Shown in pieces: positions 10,783 to 23,489 of a stretch of 64,000 nucleotides of DNA (positions within the stretch are counted from its first letter, which is position 1; every line of letters starts with the position of its first letter). Made by a program: the position numbers and the translations under genes. Under the pieces are notes generated by a model, which was not told the DNA's origin, did no database searches, and saw nothing but the letters and a program-made list of their open reading frames with translations. Source of the stretch: Vandiemenella viatica (Eukaryota; Arthropoda; Insecta; Orthoptera; Morabidae); the NCBI GenBank assembly GCA_031002005.1, contig CM061918.1, forward strand, positions 65,940,531 to 66,004,530. Direction: 5' to 3'.

Positions 10783-11734
10783 ATGAAGGAATTGGAGGAG
10801 CAACATATCTGTGTGAAATATTGTTTTAAACTTGGGAAAACTTTTACCGAGACACTTCAAATGCTTAAACAAACTTACGGGGATGACTGCATGAGCCGAA
10901 CACAGTGCTATGATTGGTTTAAGCGCTTTAAAACTTACGGGGATGACTGCATGAGCCGAACACAGTGCTATGATTGGTTTAAGCGCTTTAAGGAGGGCAG
11001 GAGTTCAGTTACCGACGATCCAAAATTTTGTCGACTCTCCACATCAACAGACGACCACCATGTTGTGAGGGTTCGCACTGTGATTCGTGAAAATCGCCGT
11101 TTGACTGTCCGTGAGGTTGCTGAAGAAGTGGGCATAAGTGTAGGCTCTTGAAAACATCCTCAAGAACATCATTACAGGTGATGAAACATGGGTTTATGGG
11201 TACGATGTGGAAACAAAGAGGCAGTCTTCAGAATGGGTGAGGAAAGGATCTCCTCGACCAAAGAAAGCGCGGATGAGTTGGTCGAACATCAAGGTGATGC
11301 TGGTCGTGTTTTTTGATTGCAAAGGAGTTGTGCACCATGAATTTATACCATGTGGTCAAGCGATAAACAAGGAAGTCTACCAGAAAATTCTGACACGATT
11401 GAGAGATGCTGTGTGAAGGAAAAGGCCTGAACTGTGGGAGAATCAGTCATGGAAGTTGCACCATGACAACACACCCGATCACACATCATTGGCTGTCACG
11501 AATTATCTGGCAAAACATTGCACTCCTGTTGTGCCTCAGCCACCCTGTTCTCCAGACTTGGCTCCGGTAGACTTTTTTCTCTTCCCAAAACTGAAAAACA
11601 ATTTGAAAGGACATCGTTTCCAGACGATAGAAGAAATTCAGGACAATGTGACAAGAGAACTGTGTGCCATCGGAGAAAATGCATTCCAGGAGGTGTTGCA
11701 AAACTTGAAAAGAATGATGGCAATGGTGTATTGA
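10783..11734 (+). pseudogene. mariner transposase pseudogene
   Basis: The N-terminal frame (10783-11151) holds the paired helix-turn-helix DNA-binding region: MKELEEQHICVKYCFKLGK, TYGDDCMSRTQCYDWFKRFK, and later LTVREVAEEVGISVGS. A 20-residue segment is present twice because of an exact 60-bp tandem duplication. Relative to the family about 50 residues are missing at 11151. The second frame (11152-11416) starts with the first catalytic Asp block GDETWVYGYDVE. After an in-frame TGA at 11414-11416 the third frame has HHDNTPDH (second Asp) and SPDLAPVDFFLFPKL (third Asp), giving the DD34D-type triad. The Met at 10783 is the natural start. Confidence 0.9.
10871..10990 (+). repeat. Exact 60-bp tandem duplication in the transposase gene
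   Basis: Bases 10871-10930 and 10931-10990 are identical over all 60 positions. The duplication is in frame and doubles 20 residues of the DNA-binding domain. Confidence 0.97.
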
Positions 11735-11838
11735 TAGTGAAGGACAGTACTTTTAAGGGGACAGTGCGTAAAAGTTAGTGTGATGAGCAATGAAGCAATT
11801 TCAGCAGAAGTTTGGTTTCTTTTTGTACACACCTTGTA

Positions 11839-12309
11839 CATTTTCAACAATCAATTCCTGCACCTTAATAATGCAAAACTTTTATATCTTTTATATCCTA
11901 TCTGTATACTTACTGGTTTTTTTTATTACTAAGACTGGTGGGTTAGTGGTTTACAATTGGGTCTCGTAATTTGGTTAACTGAAAGTCACTTCCACTGTTT
12001 TCACTTCTTCCTCCTTTGGTACTGCATTTCTTACACTAACTCATTAAGAATCACCCCATCTGATTAAGTGATCTTATGATCTGTCCCCACTGGTTTCTTA
12101 CACCATGTTATGGCTCATATATTTACCGAAAGACCATCTAGATGATTCCTATTTGATAGTGGGTAGACTTGTTAATAAATAAAACACAATATGGATAAAC
12201 TTTACAGATTTAATGAAACTTTACTATATACTTTTATCCTATAGTGACAGTTCAGTTAGACACTAAATTTTTTATTTTTGTGTCAGGGCTGTATTTAGGA
12301 TCTGTAGGG
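11839..12309. other. Unassigned AT-rich spacer
   Basis: No frame or repeat was recognised between the mariner and the hAT element. Confidence 0.35.
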
Positions 12310-12317
12310 CCCTAGTC

Positions 12318-13690
12318 CAGTGTTTCCCAACGTGGGGCCCATGCCCCACAGGGGGCAATTTGGTTTTTTTAGGGGGGCAATTTAGAAATTGACTTGATAC
12401 GACTTTACCGCTTTCTCTTCGGGTTATTTAATTACAATGCTAGATATACGTACAAAATATAGCAAAAAAGCAAATTCTTAAAACAGTGCTGTAAATAATT
12501 ATTAGGTATAGTTTCGTTTGATGTTAGCAAAATATATCATGTGGATGATTTGAGTCATCAACTTGACCTTTTTGGGATTCACCGCCTAATGTGCCACCTG
12601 TAGTGCTGTAGTAAGGTGTATTAATTTAATCAAATCTAGTGCCAAAGGTGAGCGCCTTTTTAAGTTATTTTGTGAAGAACAATATGAACACTATTTGAGA
12701 AATTTACTTCATACTGAAGTAAGATGGCTGTCCAAAGGAAACTGTTTAAAAAGATTTATGGAACTGTTTGATAGTCTCAGTAATTTTTTAAGAGACAAAC
12801 CCGAAATGAAGTATCTGTTAACAATCGATGGTAAAGCTTTTGTGAGTTATTTAGCAGATATCTTTGAAAAGTTGAATACATTAAATAAGCAACTACAAGG
12901 AAATAATAAAACACTGTCGATGCAAAGGCAAAGATAATTGGTTTCATTAACAATATAGAGTTATATTGAAAAAACCTTAACAACAAAGACTTTGAACAGT
13001 TCTTTTGGCTCAAAAAATATGAAGTTACTGATAAAGCATTACTTATTATTGTCAATCATTTGAACATTCTATCCAATGATTTAAAAGAAAGATTTTCTGA
13101 TTGAAAATAAATTGATTTCCCAATATGGATGATGCAGCCAACATTAGTGGATTTGTCAGACATATCAGATGTTGAGTATCAAGAAGAACTTGCAGAATTG
13201 CAAAATCACAAGTCAGTTAAAACTTTATTTAATATAAAAGGTGCAATGGCATGGCTTTGTGAAGAAACTAAATAAAATACACAAATGCAACAGAATGTGC
13301 AAGAAATCTTCTATTACCTTTTCCATCTTCGTATTTAGCCGAATCTGGATTTAGTGCAGTAAATGATTTACTGATAAAAAAAAGAAATCGACTGGATATA
13401 ACACAATGTAACTCTATGTAGCAAGCATTAAGCGCAAGGGTCACACTAAATTGCCATAATAAATCTTTATTAAAAATCATTTGAATATTAGTATTTCATT
13501 ATATGTTTTTTTAATTTTACTTACTGTGTTTTATGACAATATTAAAGTGTTTTCTTTCAAAAACCATCCTATATGAGTTTCTTTAATAACAAATAATTTT
13601 TTTATTAAAAATTATGTATGGGGGGGGGGGGGAGGCAAAGAAAAAAATGTTAATAGTGGGTCATGACCCAAAAAAGGTTGGGAAACACTG
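12318..13690 (+). mobile_element. hAT transposon with 8-bp target duplication
   Basis: The ends CAGTGTTTCCCAACGT and the reverse complement of CAGTGTTTCCCAACCT are flanked on both sides by CCCTAGTC (12310-12317 and 13691-13698). An 8-bp duplication with CAGTGxTTCCCAACC ends is diagnostic of hAT elements. At 1373 bp it is shorter than a full element; the 5' part of the transposase has been deleted. Confidence 0.93.
12640..13470 (+). pseudogene. hAT transposase remnant (ZBED5/SCAND3-like group)
   Basis: Broken plus-strand frames encode LRNLLHTEVRWLSKGNCLKRF with MELFDSLSNFL (12680-12790), which corresponds to the conserved LYHTEVRWLSRG region of this hAT group. At about 13310-13400 follow PSSYLAESGFSAVNDLLIKK and RNRLDI, which match the C-terminal hAT dimerisation region. 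The N-terminal BED zinc finger and first catalytic block are absent, and several stops interrupt the rest. It is therefore a non-functional deletion copy. Confidence 0.8.
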
Positions 13691-13698
13691 CCCTAGTC

Positions 13699-14057
13699 TA
13701 TAACTGTGGTGCGGGCTCTTATATATATATATCCTCGTATATTTTACTATCATTACGTTATACAATATTTTGCATTAAAAGGTTTATTAATTTAATAAAA
13801 AGTAATATATAAGGATAACCTACTGAGAACCAAAAGTTTGAAACAAGTTGTCTGTATCATTTCCGAGACTAAAGTGAATGAGGTTAGCAAGTGAGACTCA
13901 TACGTTAAATTTTTCTACTGATGATCGATACATAGCATGCTTCCTATTGTAGTTTTGTTGTTGTAACTAAACACCCTCAGCAAAATCCCGCAGACTTACA
14001 AGCACAAAAGTTTTAATAACAATATGAAAGAGTAGGCTACATAATTAGATAAAACAA
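13699..14057. other. Unassigned spacer
   Basis: AT-rich, including a short TA microsatellite at 13720-13730; no frame or repeat recognised. Confidence 0.35.
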
Positions 14058-17000
14058 ATGATAAAAGATGATTTAGATCACCAAAGCAAGAAATACAGAA
14101 TGAAGACAGAAATAGATTATCAAAGTGATACTGATTGCAGATTTGTGATGGGGAAAGTCACAGATATTAAAGAAACAGACGAAATGGCTGAAACAATAAC
14201 TGACTGTGGTAAAAGTGGGAAAGAGGAGATAAATTCTGAAAATGTAAAGCCAGTAGTAAGGGTGTTAATGGTAAACTGTAGAAGTATAATGAACAAAGTA
14301 ATCGAATTTGCAAACTTAATAGAGATGCACGAACCACAAGTAATAATTGGGGTAGAGAGTTGGTTAAAAGAAGAAGTACTAGACAGTGAGGTTTTTCCTG
14401 ATGGTTACATAGTGTACCGCAGAGATAGAGGAGCATTTGGTGGAGGAGTCTTCATACTAGTTAGCAAAAACTACCACAGTTCACTGGCGTTCATAGATCA
14501 AGACCATGAATTACTTGGGGTAGATTTCTGGGTAATAAAAAAGAAAAAATCACAGTGTTGGCTGTTTACCGCAGTGGAAGAATCACAGAAGAGGATGAGG
14601 CTCTTGGGGAGAAATTAAATTCATACTCAGAAGTGAGAATAGAATGATCATCATCGGAGGGGATTTAAAATTACCAGGTGTAAACTGGGAAGGGAATAAG
14701 ATAAATAACACAAGGGAACAAAAATTTGCAAATATCTTAATAAGAGAAGGAGGATTTACACAAGTGGTTGAGCAAAACAATAGGGAACAAAATATTTTGG
14801 ATATATTTCTAATTAAGCTCGATGAAAACCTTTTGAGGTATCAAGTAACTGAAGGAATAAGTGATCATGAAGCAGTTCTGATGGATATTAGAGGATTCAG
14901 TAAACCAGCAGCCAAAATTGAAGGGGGGAAATAGGTACAGTTAAAAAAAGGCACAGGTTTCAAATTTTTAGAGATATTTCAGAGAACAATTCAGCAAATG
15001 GAAGAAGGCTCAGGTACAGTAGAATCAAGGTGGGAAGAGTTCAAGGAGATAATAAGAAAGGGGGAAGAAAAATTTATTCCAAAGCAGAAAATAAAGAGAA
15101 GTAGAGAACCTATGTACTATAATAGGGAAGTGAGGAGGTTAAAGAAGTGGATAAGAAAAGAACATAAGAGAGTTAAGAGACAGCAGGGTAGTAGGGAATA
15201 TTTGAAACAACTAAACAAGGACTTAATAACAGCAAAGAAAGTGGCTAAAGATGGGTTTATGAAGAGTATTGTCAGTGCAGGAGGACCACTGACTGATGCA
15301 TCTAGAAATTTCTATGGCTATATCAGGAAACTGAGGGGAAGGGAGGGTGTACAGACAAATTATAGATAAGGATGGAGAAGAAGTTACTGATGATTTGAAA
15401 AAGGCAGAGATTTTAAGTAACTGGTTCAGTGAAAGCATTAGGGACAATGAATCAGAAACAGGAGGGTCTAATTCGGAGAACAATCTTAACAACACAATTA
15501 CAAATGATGATAGTAATCATGAAGGAAATAAGAAAGCTGAAAAACAAAAATAAAGCGGCTGGTGAAGATAATATTACTACAGATATCTTAAAGATAGCCG
15601 GATGTGACATTGTACCTTATCTTGAAATATTATTTAAATTGAGTCTAGACACTTGCTGCTTACCACAGGACTGGAAAAGTGCAATAGTAGAACCGGTACA
15701 TAAGGGAGGGGTGAGAAATAGAGTTGAGAATTACAGGCCAATCAGTTTGACATCAGTAGTTAGTAAATTAATGGAAAGATTGATATGCAACCACATCAGA
15801 AATATATGTGAGGAACATAAGTGTTTTCAAGCAGGCAACATGGTTTCAGGCAAGGATATTCATGCGAATCTCAGTTGATGTGATATATGCAAGATATTTC
15901 AGATGAAATGGGACAAGGGAGGCCAAATTGATAGTGTAGCACTAGATCTTGTCTAAGGCGTTTGACAGAGTAAGCCATAAAATGGTAGTAATAAGGTAAA
16001 AAACCATTGAGTGGATAAGAAAGTCCATTTGCTGGGTAGAAAGAATTTTTAAAGGGTCGAAACAGAAAGTTAGGGTATGAAATGTAGTATCAAAAGAAGT
16101 GGAAGTAAAAATGGTGTGCCACAGGGTAGCGTATTGGGACCATTGCTATTCATTATTCTAATGAATAATTGTGTTGATTGTTTACTATCTGAAATTAGAT
16201 TGTTTGCAGTTGACATAATGCTGTATAAAGAATCAAACGATAGAGGATTGTAAACAGTTGCAGGGTGATCTGGACAGGATATCTAATTGGGTTGGTAAAC
16301 ATGGAATGAAGATAAATGCAAAGAAGAGTCAGCTTATTAGATACACAAATAAAAAACAAAAAGGTTAATTATGAATATAAGTTGGGGAAAGAATTGCTTG
16401 CTGAAGACTTGAAATGTAAATATCTTGGAATTACTTTTGATAACAAACTTAACTGGGCAGGACACATAGGACAGGTGGTAGGAAAAGGTTTCAAAGTTCT
16501 GCACTTGTTGGAAGAGAGTGATGAGGGGATGTACGAGAGGAAGTCAAGGAATTGGGTTACAAAACTTTGGTCAGACCATTGCTCGAATATGGTAGTGTAG
16601 TATGGGACCCTCATTTTACGTATCAAATACAGGAGTTGGACAGGGTGCAAGAAAGGGCTGCTAGATTTGTTTCTGGAAATGATCGCAATCAGTGACGGAT
16701 ATGATTAAAGGAGCTGGAATGGGATTCATTGCAGACAGGAGGAGGATGATGAGGGTCATGTGAGTGTACATGCATATACTGGCAATGAGGTATGGAAAGA
16801 TATTGCAATAGGTATGAAAAGTAGTGCATGGAAGGGAAAAAGATGACCATGACCACAAGCTGGCACTCGATTTCAGGCACAAGGGTGTGGGAAGATTCTC
16901 TTTTTAGGTAAGGGTGTAGGGATTGAAATGAGTTACCAAGAGAAATGATGAATAATTTACCGAAAACTTGAAAGAATTTAAAGATAAAATTTTTAGAGGG

Positions 17001-17095
17001 CCAAATGTAGATAGGTGCAGGAATAGGGGAAGATGGGTATGTAGGGAAATTGCCATCGGAGCCTGTGCTCCATTGCAATTAAATTAAATTAAAAA
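14058..17095 (+). pseudogene. LINE-A copy 1 (CR1-like): endonuclease and RT, broken
   Basis: The order is: endonuclease N-terminus 14256-14560 (VLMVNCRSIMNK, then IIGVESWL, then RDRGAFGGGVF); a frameshift in a poly-A run near 14545; endonuclease C-terminus 14644-14890 (IIGGDLKLPGVNW, SDHEAV); linker; RT 15540-16340 (NYRPISLTSVVSKLMERLI; a mutated catalytic box FAVD in place of FADD at about 16205); and RT C-terminal region to about 17000. The 3' end is an ATTAAATT-type repeat at 17080-17110. There is no RNase H domain. Endonuclease plus RT without RNase H, with an SGNH-type ORF1 elsewhere, fits the CR1 group. Many frameshifts make it dead. Confidence 0.88.
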
Positions 17096-17110
17096 TTAAA
17101 TTAAATTAAA

Positions 17111-17995
17111 CACAGTATTGATTATTCACAGAGGCATGTCAACAGAATATAGTGACTAAATTGTTTCAAGACAACACTCCACTAATCATTCTTTCCAGCC
17201 ACACCAAGTGAATGCTGAAATAAAGTTTTAAAAGAAATAAAAAGTGACTTAAAACTACAAGATAAATAAAAATGAATTAGAAATAGAATTAATAGTGAAT
17301 TCTAAATACACCTATTTCATATACAAATGATCGTAATTCTTTATAAATACTTACCTTCAAACAAAACATTAAAACTTGGACCTCCTGCCCCAACTTGCTG
17401 TTTACATCGTATATAAAATGAATATATCTTACCTTCCGGACATGAAGGCTAGTGAATTTTAGTTTGTATTGCAGTGTACGGTAATGACTTCAATCAACAT
17501 TCATACTCCCCAACAACAGTTTACTGCGACCTTATGATTCAAGGGTTATAAGTCCTCATCGTTGAGCAAGAAACTTGCTACTTTTTGGTATATATGCACT
17601 GAAATATTACAGTACACTCATAATTCAAGGGATTTAACTGCGCATGCATGAACATTGTTTTGAGAAGCATTTAAGGAATTTCAGTGTTAAAACCGTTTCG
17701 GAAATAGGTTACTTTCTTTGCACATGATTGATTATTATTTTTTTTTTTTTTTGAACATGGTGCTGGCCCCTAGGCTACAGCCTAGGTAGCCTATGCCTAA
17801 ATGTGGCCCCGTTTTGTATGATATATATTTACATTGGATTACAAAGGGCAAAATTACCTTGAGACGCATACATATTTTAACTGACATTCATAAATCACAA
17901 AAAAGCACAAGGAATCACTTTGGTGAAATGAGTATATGAAGCTGTATCAAGGGATAGCAGAGCTTGAGAATGGTTTCGAGATGGAACAGAAAACA
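17111..17995. other. Unassigned AT-rich DNA
   Basis: No frame. There is a T-run at 17738-17752 followed by a short imperfect palindrome (17768-17800, built on CCTAGGCTACAGCCTAGG), too small to interpret. Confidence 0.35.
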
Positions 17996-17999
17996 AAAG

Positions 18000-18850
18000 A
18001 GCTTAATGGAAATGATTAGCAAAAGTCTCAGAATAAATGCCTAAAATAGCAAAGGTAAAGTCTTGGGATGAATTCACAGAGAAAATGAAGACAATTTACA
18101 AAGGAAATAAGAAATACTGGTTATGGTGGCAATAAACAAAACAAAACCTAAATATTTGCTGACCGAAGTACACACATCATGTGCAGTGGAAAGATGAAGA
18201 ATTATTAAGATCATGGAAAGAATACTTAAAAGACCTGTTGGAAGAAATGGAAGAAAACCTGGGAAGAATGAAGAAATTATTACAGAACACTGGAATGAAG
18301 CAACTGCTTTAGGAAATAAAATGGAAGAATTTAACATTACAACAGTAAAAGAACTACCAAATGGGAAATCACTGACAGTGAAAATGTTAATGCCATCAGG
18401 AGCAATGGCAATGAAATGGGTATATAGAGTTATAAGGGCAGTTTGGAAATAAAGGAAAATACCAGAGGACTAGAAGGAGGGAATCATAGTCTCTATTCAT
18501 AAGAAAAGGAGTAGATCAAAAATTGAGAACTACAGAGATATTATTTTGCTGAGCATCTCCTGAAAATATATATGTCTATATAAAGACTTATCCTAAGTAA
18601 AATCAAACAAAAACAGAGGATGCAGCTAGGGAGGAACAGTATGAATTAGGATAAATGGTAGACATATTTTTACTCTTAGGCAAATCATCGAGAACAGTGA
18701 AAATTTGGCAAGGACACAATAATGGCTTTTGCTGACATAGAAAAGGCCTATGGTTGTGTACTAAGGGAAAGTGTGTGGTTAAGTTTGCAGTAGAGGGGAA
18801 TAGATGTTGGAATTTGGATCTAATAAGGAACCTTTAAGAGAAGTGCTAGA
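18000..18850 (+). pseudogene. RTE-like LINE remnant, RT N-terminal half
   Basis: Degraded plus-strand frames follow an RTE-type reverse transcriptase: WKEYLKDLLEE-like residues near 18220, IPEDWKEGIIVSIHKK near 18455-18510, KIENYRDI near 18518, FTLRQIIE near 18675, and AFADIEKAYDCV (first catalytic Asp region) near 18730. Stops occur every few dozen codons. The matching C-terminal part is at 24.2-24.9 kb on the same strand, so one element may have been split by later insertions. Confidence 0.55.
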
Positions 18851-19444
18851 ACTGAGTGCAGACAGTTTTATATATATCTATTATCTTGCCTAAACAGTTT
18901 AGCAGCCAGCCTATTACGCATAATTCATATAGAAAATATGTTTTATAATCATTTTCTTAATAGCCCTAGTAAAGAACTTTTCAGCTCAAAACATAGCCTT
19001 GTTATATATCCATTATCTTGTCAAAACCATTTAGAAGGGGGGCGAATTTCATATAGTTGTATAGGAAAGAATTTTTATAAGTATTTTCCTAGCAATAAAG
19101 CACTTTGTAAACTGATTCTAAACCATTTTGATAAAAGACATTCAAACAAGTTTGTTTTTCAGACATAACAAATTTTGCTGCATTCATTTCCATTAAGAAA
19201 CCATAGAATGACAATCATTTTAAGGTGTATTTTGTATGCTCCTAAAATTCTATTTAAGGAGGCATTTTAGAAATAAAGAATTTCAATTTTTTAAATAAAA
19301 GTGCTAGAAACGTAAAAGTAGGCTTAAACGATAGAGAAAAATCCATTTAATAATAATAATATAACAGTTTAGCAGTAATTCCAGATTTAAATAGAGAAAC
19401 AGAATTTTTGTATTGAAGCTTGATGACATCACCATGTGTGACTT
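18851..19444. other. Unassigned AT-rich DNA
   Basis: A 76-codon frame at 18938-19168 has no recognisable motif and AT-biased composition; I do not support it as a gene. Confidence 0.3.
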
Positions 19445-19448
19445 TTAA

Positions 19449-20263
19449 CACATTGACTGCCATGATGAAACTTGGACTATGTATTGCTATGCCACATTGA
19501 AATCACGAATATTACTTGTGAGGCCAAATTGATTTTTTGCATCAGATGTCTTCTTTTGATCATGTGGAACTAAATTACTTCATAAAATATCAAGTTATGA
19601 CTCATCTGGACTGATAACAGGCGTGCGCCATATATGGCTCACGTGGCCCAACAACTACATTTTAACACAATTACGATCTGTGGCCATGTGGCTCACATCA
19701 TTTAAAACACAATAGGTATAAAAAAAAATCGTTTTTCAAGAAATGATTCAAACTCTTAGTATATTTGCTTATATTAGCTACATATAAAATTGATAACTTT
19801 ATAAGCTATCTTGCATAGCCTCATTCACTAGCTGTTCAAGTTCTTCAAAAGTTTGTCTTCTTTTGGCCATAACAATAAACTAGGAAACTAACGAAATACA
19901 CAAACGTAACCTCAAATAGCATACACGAGCAATCAGCAAAACAAAGCAGTACTACAGTTGAGTCGTCGTAAGTTGATCTCTGACAGTTGCAGTTAGGAAT
20001 CACCAGGGCTATCAAATGCAAAAATATTGATTGCTAAGAACATCAGAGTGTTCAGTGGAGCCACCACTTGTAAACCCATAGTTGAAACGCATTATCTGTG
20101 AGCCCCTTGATACTCACAAGGCCTCTAAACACAACTCTGCATGTGAGCCAGTTATGGCTCACGCGGCTCACTGCACAATGTATACGTGAACCAAATATGG
20201 CTCACGTGGCGTCATAACCCATGCAACTGTGAGCCAACATTGGCTCACGTGGCAGTCAATGTG
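19449..20263 (-). mobile_element. Non-autonomous piggyBac element flanked by TTAA
   Basis: The ends CACATTGACTGCCA and the reverse complement TGGCAGTCAATGTG are perfect and flanked by TTAA at 19445-19448 and 20264-20267, the exact target of piggyBac transposases. Subterminal copies of GGCTCACGTGG and its inverse occur at both ends (near 19630, 19690, 20140-20165, 20190-20205, 20225-20250). The 815-bp element keeps only the start of a transposase gene. Confidence 0.9.
19799..19870 (-). pseudogene. 23-codon remnant of a piggyBac transposase start
   Basis: The minus-strand frame starts with MAKRRQTFEELEQLVNEAMQ and stops after 23 residues. A short acidic start rich in EEL-type residues is common at piggyBac transposase N-termini. 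Its place inside a TTAA-flanked element supports the reading. It is too short to be functional. Confidence 0.45.
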
Positions 20264-20267
20264 TTAA

Positions 20268-21099
20268 GAATTAACAGCTCTTAAATGAGGATAAATAAGA
20301 GAAAATTTGTAATAACTTGAAAGATTGGGAATAAATCAGACTATACAATAGAAAAGTTTCAGGTAAATCCAAGAAAAAATATGGTACCATGAGAATATGG
20401 GATTTTTGTAATTCACAAGAGAAGACTACTTCACCTCAGGAATACCCCTTTATTCTGTAATGCATCAGCAAAAGATTAGCCTAGGCTATAAAAAGCCAAC
20501 CAGCATTCCCTAGAAGGAGCAGTACATGTCAAATCCTGTGGTAAAATTCAAAATATAATTACTCAAAGTTTAACTATCTTGTCTCGGAACAAGTTCGTGG
20601 AGTTTATCATTCACTTTAAGGAAACTTTGAGCTAAACTCAATGAAATAAGTTTTACACTGGTTTAAGAAGTCATTAGTGGCAGTGGTTAAAACTATCATT
20701 AGGCTCACTCTGAACTTTGTGGTGCAAATATAAGTAAGTTTGTTTGCCAGACTGAATGCTTCCTTACAGTGTTGTGCCTTGGAGGATAATCTGCATCTTC
20801 ATATGTGATTTCGAAGTTTGATATTGCCTTAAATGTTTTCAACAGCTTAATTTGATACCAGTGTTAACTTCATCAAACTTTCAGAATATATTTAAAATTC
20901 GTAACTACAGTGACTTGTTTTCTTTCATGTATGACCTGTTAGCTATTACAGGATAAATTTATAGCTTGGCAGCTAATTTTAAGAACTCTAGTGTCTTTGA
21001 GATAAGGTGTCAATACTACAGGCATCACGATCAAGTTAATGCAAATGTTGCATAACCCCAAGGATTTTTTTTTTTATTACAACAGATAGACACTCTGAA
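20268..21099. other. Unassigned AT-rich DNA
   Basis: No frame or repeat recognised. Confidence 0.35.
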
Positions 21100-21400
21100 T
21101 GGTTTAATTTAATTTGTTTGTGATGAAAAGCACACTTTGATGGCAATTTCCCTACACAAGCATTTTCACATTTCCTATACCATCCACTTTTGCCCTCTAT
21201 CAATTTCAACTTTAAATTGATTCAGCATTTTGGTAAATTATTCTTCATTTCTATTAGTAATTTACACTCGTTATTTATGAAGGAAAATCTTCCCACACCC
21301 TTATGCCTAAAACCAAGATGGGAAGTTAGGCAATCAAGTTTATTGTCACCTGTTTTACTTAATGTGGTTTTAGATAAAGTTAAAGGTAATGGTATACCAG
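21100..21400 (-). mobile_element. LINE-A 3' end fragment, antisense
   Basis: The minus strand matches the last ~250 bases of the LINE-A copies at 17.0 and 57.8 kb, including the ATTAAATT-type tail (here about 21107-21118). Similarity is moderate and fades beyond 21340. Confidence 0.65.
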
Positions 21401-21700
21401 TGGTGGATCTAGTAATTTTCCAAGCCAGGGCAAAAACGTGAGATTACCGTCACTTCACACATGAATTTGCCACCACTGCAAACAAGAATTTCCCACCTGG
21501 GGCAGTCTACAGCTATCCTTGATTTTGTCGCCCACTTGAAGGATGCCGCTTGAGGTAGTAGAACTAAAAAAAAAAGTTGCAGCTACACAAATTTGCCATT
21601 TACTGCCCCCTTCAAACATGATTTTGTCTCCCCCTGAAGTTACCACCCAAGGGAAGTGCCCCAGTTTGACCTCCATAGATCTGGTACTGTAGTATACAGT

Positions 21701-23404
21701 TGTCACATAATGACCAGGTGACCTTCGTGAATACGACGAGTAGTGAAGTTGGTGGTTTGTAATAGGATGATAGAAGAACTGCCTCATTTGTAGTAATTGT
21801 TTGTTTGTGTAGTTGAAATATAAGCTAAACTTTGCCATTTCATTAACAAAATTTGTCTAAAGAACATTGAGCTAGATTTAATTCTATTGTAAATCATGAT
21901 AAAATCCATTTTCTTACAAGTTTCAAGGGTTAAGTAAAGGTAAACAGTGATATCAGATAATAACATAATGTAAATATAGCTGCAATATAGCGTTTGGCTT
22001 ATTTTGTGATAGAAAATGTTGCATTCATTTTCAGCGATTCTTTAGGCCTCAAGGAATAAAACAAAATATGTAACTTAGTAGTTAGAAATTTTATCTGAAA
22101 GGATATAAGAATTTATAAGTTAAAGTTTTCATGGTTTTGTAAGTTATAGAAAACAGATAAAACATTTAAGGGTTATTTTTGGAGGATTTAGAGAAAATTA
22201 TGGAACATATGCCTGTCTGTCAAGTTATTAGTTAGAAGAATATAATTAAATTCAGATGGAGGGACTAGATTCAAAAGAAAGGAGATTTTTTTTCTCAGCA
22301 TAACACTGTAAATTTTATGGAAATTCACGCAGTATTTTGTTCATAATGGGGGAAAAAAATAATAATTACAATTTCGAAACAATTTTCCCACTTCCTGCTA
22401 AGCCGGGCCAAAACTGATGCAACTAAATGACTCAAAGGAAATTGAAACCACATGAAGTAGTGTAGTAGTGTAAATAGTGACTACATGACTTCATATTTGT
22501 TGGGAATTTTGATGTAGAACCTTTTAAAGCATCAGTCAGAATTATAACTTCAATATTTTAGGAAATATTGATATTCTAAATTAAGCGTTTGTCATTTTAA
22601 CAAATTAGAGCATTGTAAGCATACAGATTTATACATCAAAAGCACGAAGAGGAGGATTAGATCATTTTAAAATTTATTTCAGCTTGATAACTTATAAACT
22701 CTGTACATTAGATAAATTTCTAAATTTATCATGAAAATAATTTTTTATGGCCAAAATATTAGAGATACAAAAATTTACACTAGGATTAATTTTGACATTT
22801 AGAAAGTGGACTGCATGTTATAAAAATTTCAATTAAATTGGGATTAAGCCTATTCCAGGAAGATTTGGTGATTTTGTGGGAAAAGTGCTAGCCAAGTGGT
22901 TCCTAAGCGTCCGCTATATAAGACCTCCTAGTAGTGGGGGTACTAGTTAGTCTGTTATTAGCATTTGAAGGATAAGCCATGTCAGGATTATCAGTGTTTT
23001 GGCGCAAAATGTAGGGGAAGGCTACAAGGCAATACTGGAAGCCAACATATTTCGGCAGACATCTTTGAAAGGTTGAAAGTGCTTTCTATCTTCACTATAT
23101 TCTTATGTAGCTGTTCTCAGTTAGGGGTTCACAGGAATTTACCATGTCTTATTTTACTTATTTAAACTTGCAGTCATTATTTTGGAGAAGAATTTCTGAT
23201 GCCAGTAGATTGTTCCAGAACTCTGTAAATTTTTCTAAAGAATATAGTGAACTTTAAAATTATTTCAAGCCTACATTGAACTTTTATTTTATCACCTACC
23301 TTTGCTAGTAAAGGTTAATAGCTAGCTGGTGACTGTGATTTCAAACTATCAATCTATTCTCCATAGTGGCTTTGCTCTGAACTGTCTCATACCTGCAACT
23401 TTCA
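21701..23404 (+). mobile_element. Solo LTR, family 1, TSD CAGT
   Basis: Starts TGTCACATAATGACC and ends TTTCA, with CAGT at 21697-21700 and 23405-23408. Its start matches the LTRs at 36244 and 56508 (minus). Internal blocks are shared with 36244-37770, for example AGGTAAACAGTGATAT, the CATTTTCAG block, and AGTTAGGGGTTC. No protein coding was seen. The length is 1704 bp. The TGGCGACC block is degraded here (TGGTGACTG near 23337). Confidence 0.75.
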
Positions 23405-23489
23405 CAGTTATTACTTTTGTCCTTCAAAGACCAAATTACAAAAAAAGTAAAAAAAAAAAAAAAAACACACACACACATTATGGAAATAA

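Larger units (their letters stand above)
10577..11836 (+). mobile_element. mariner transposon, complete ends
   Basis: The termini CGAGGTGTGTACAAAAAGAA and the reverse complement of CAAGGTGTGTACAAAAAGAA are flanked by TA at 10575-10576 and 11837-11838. At 1260 bp the element has typical mariner length. The transposase gene inside is broken, so it cannot move by itself. Confidence 0.9.
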
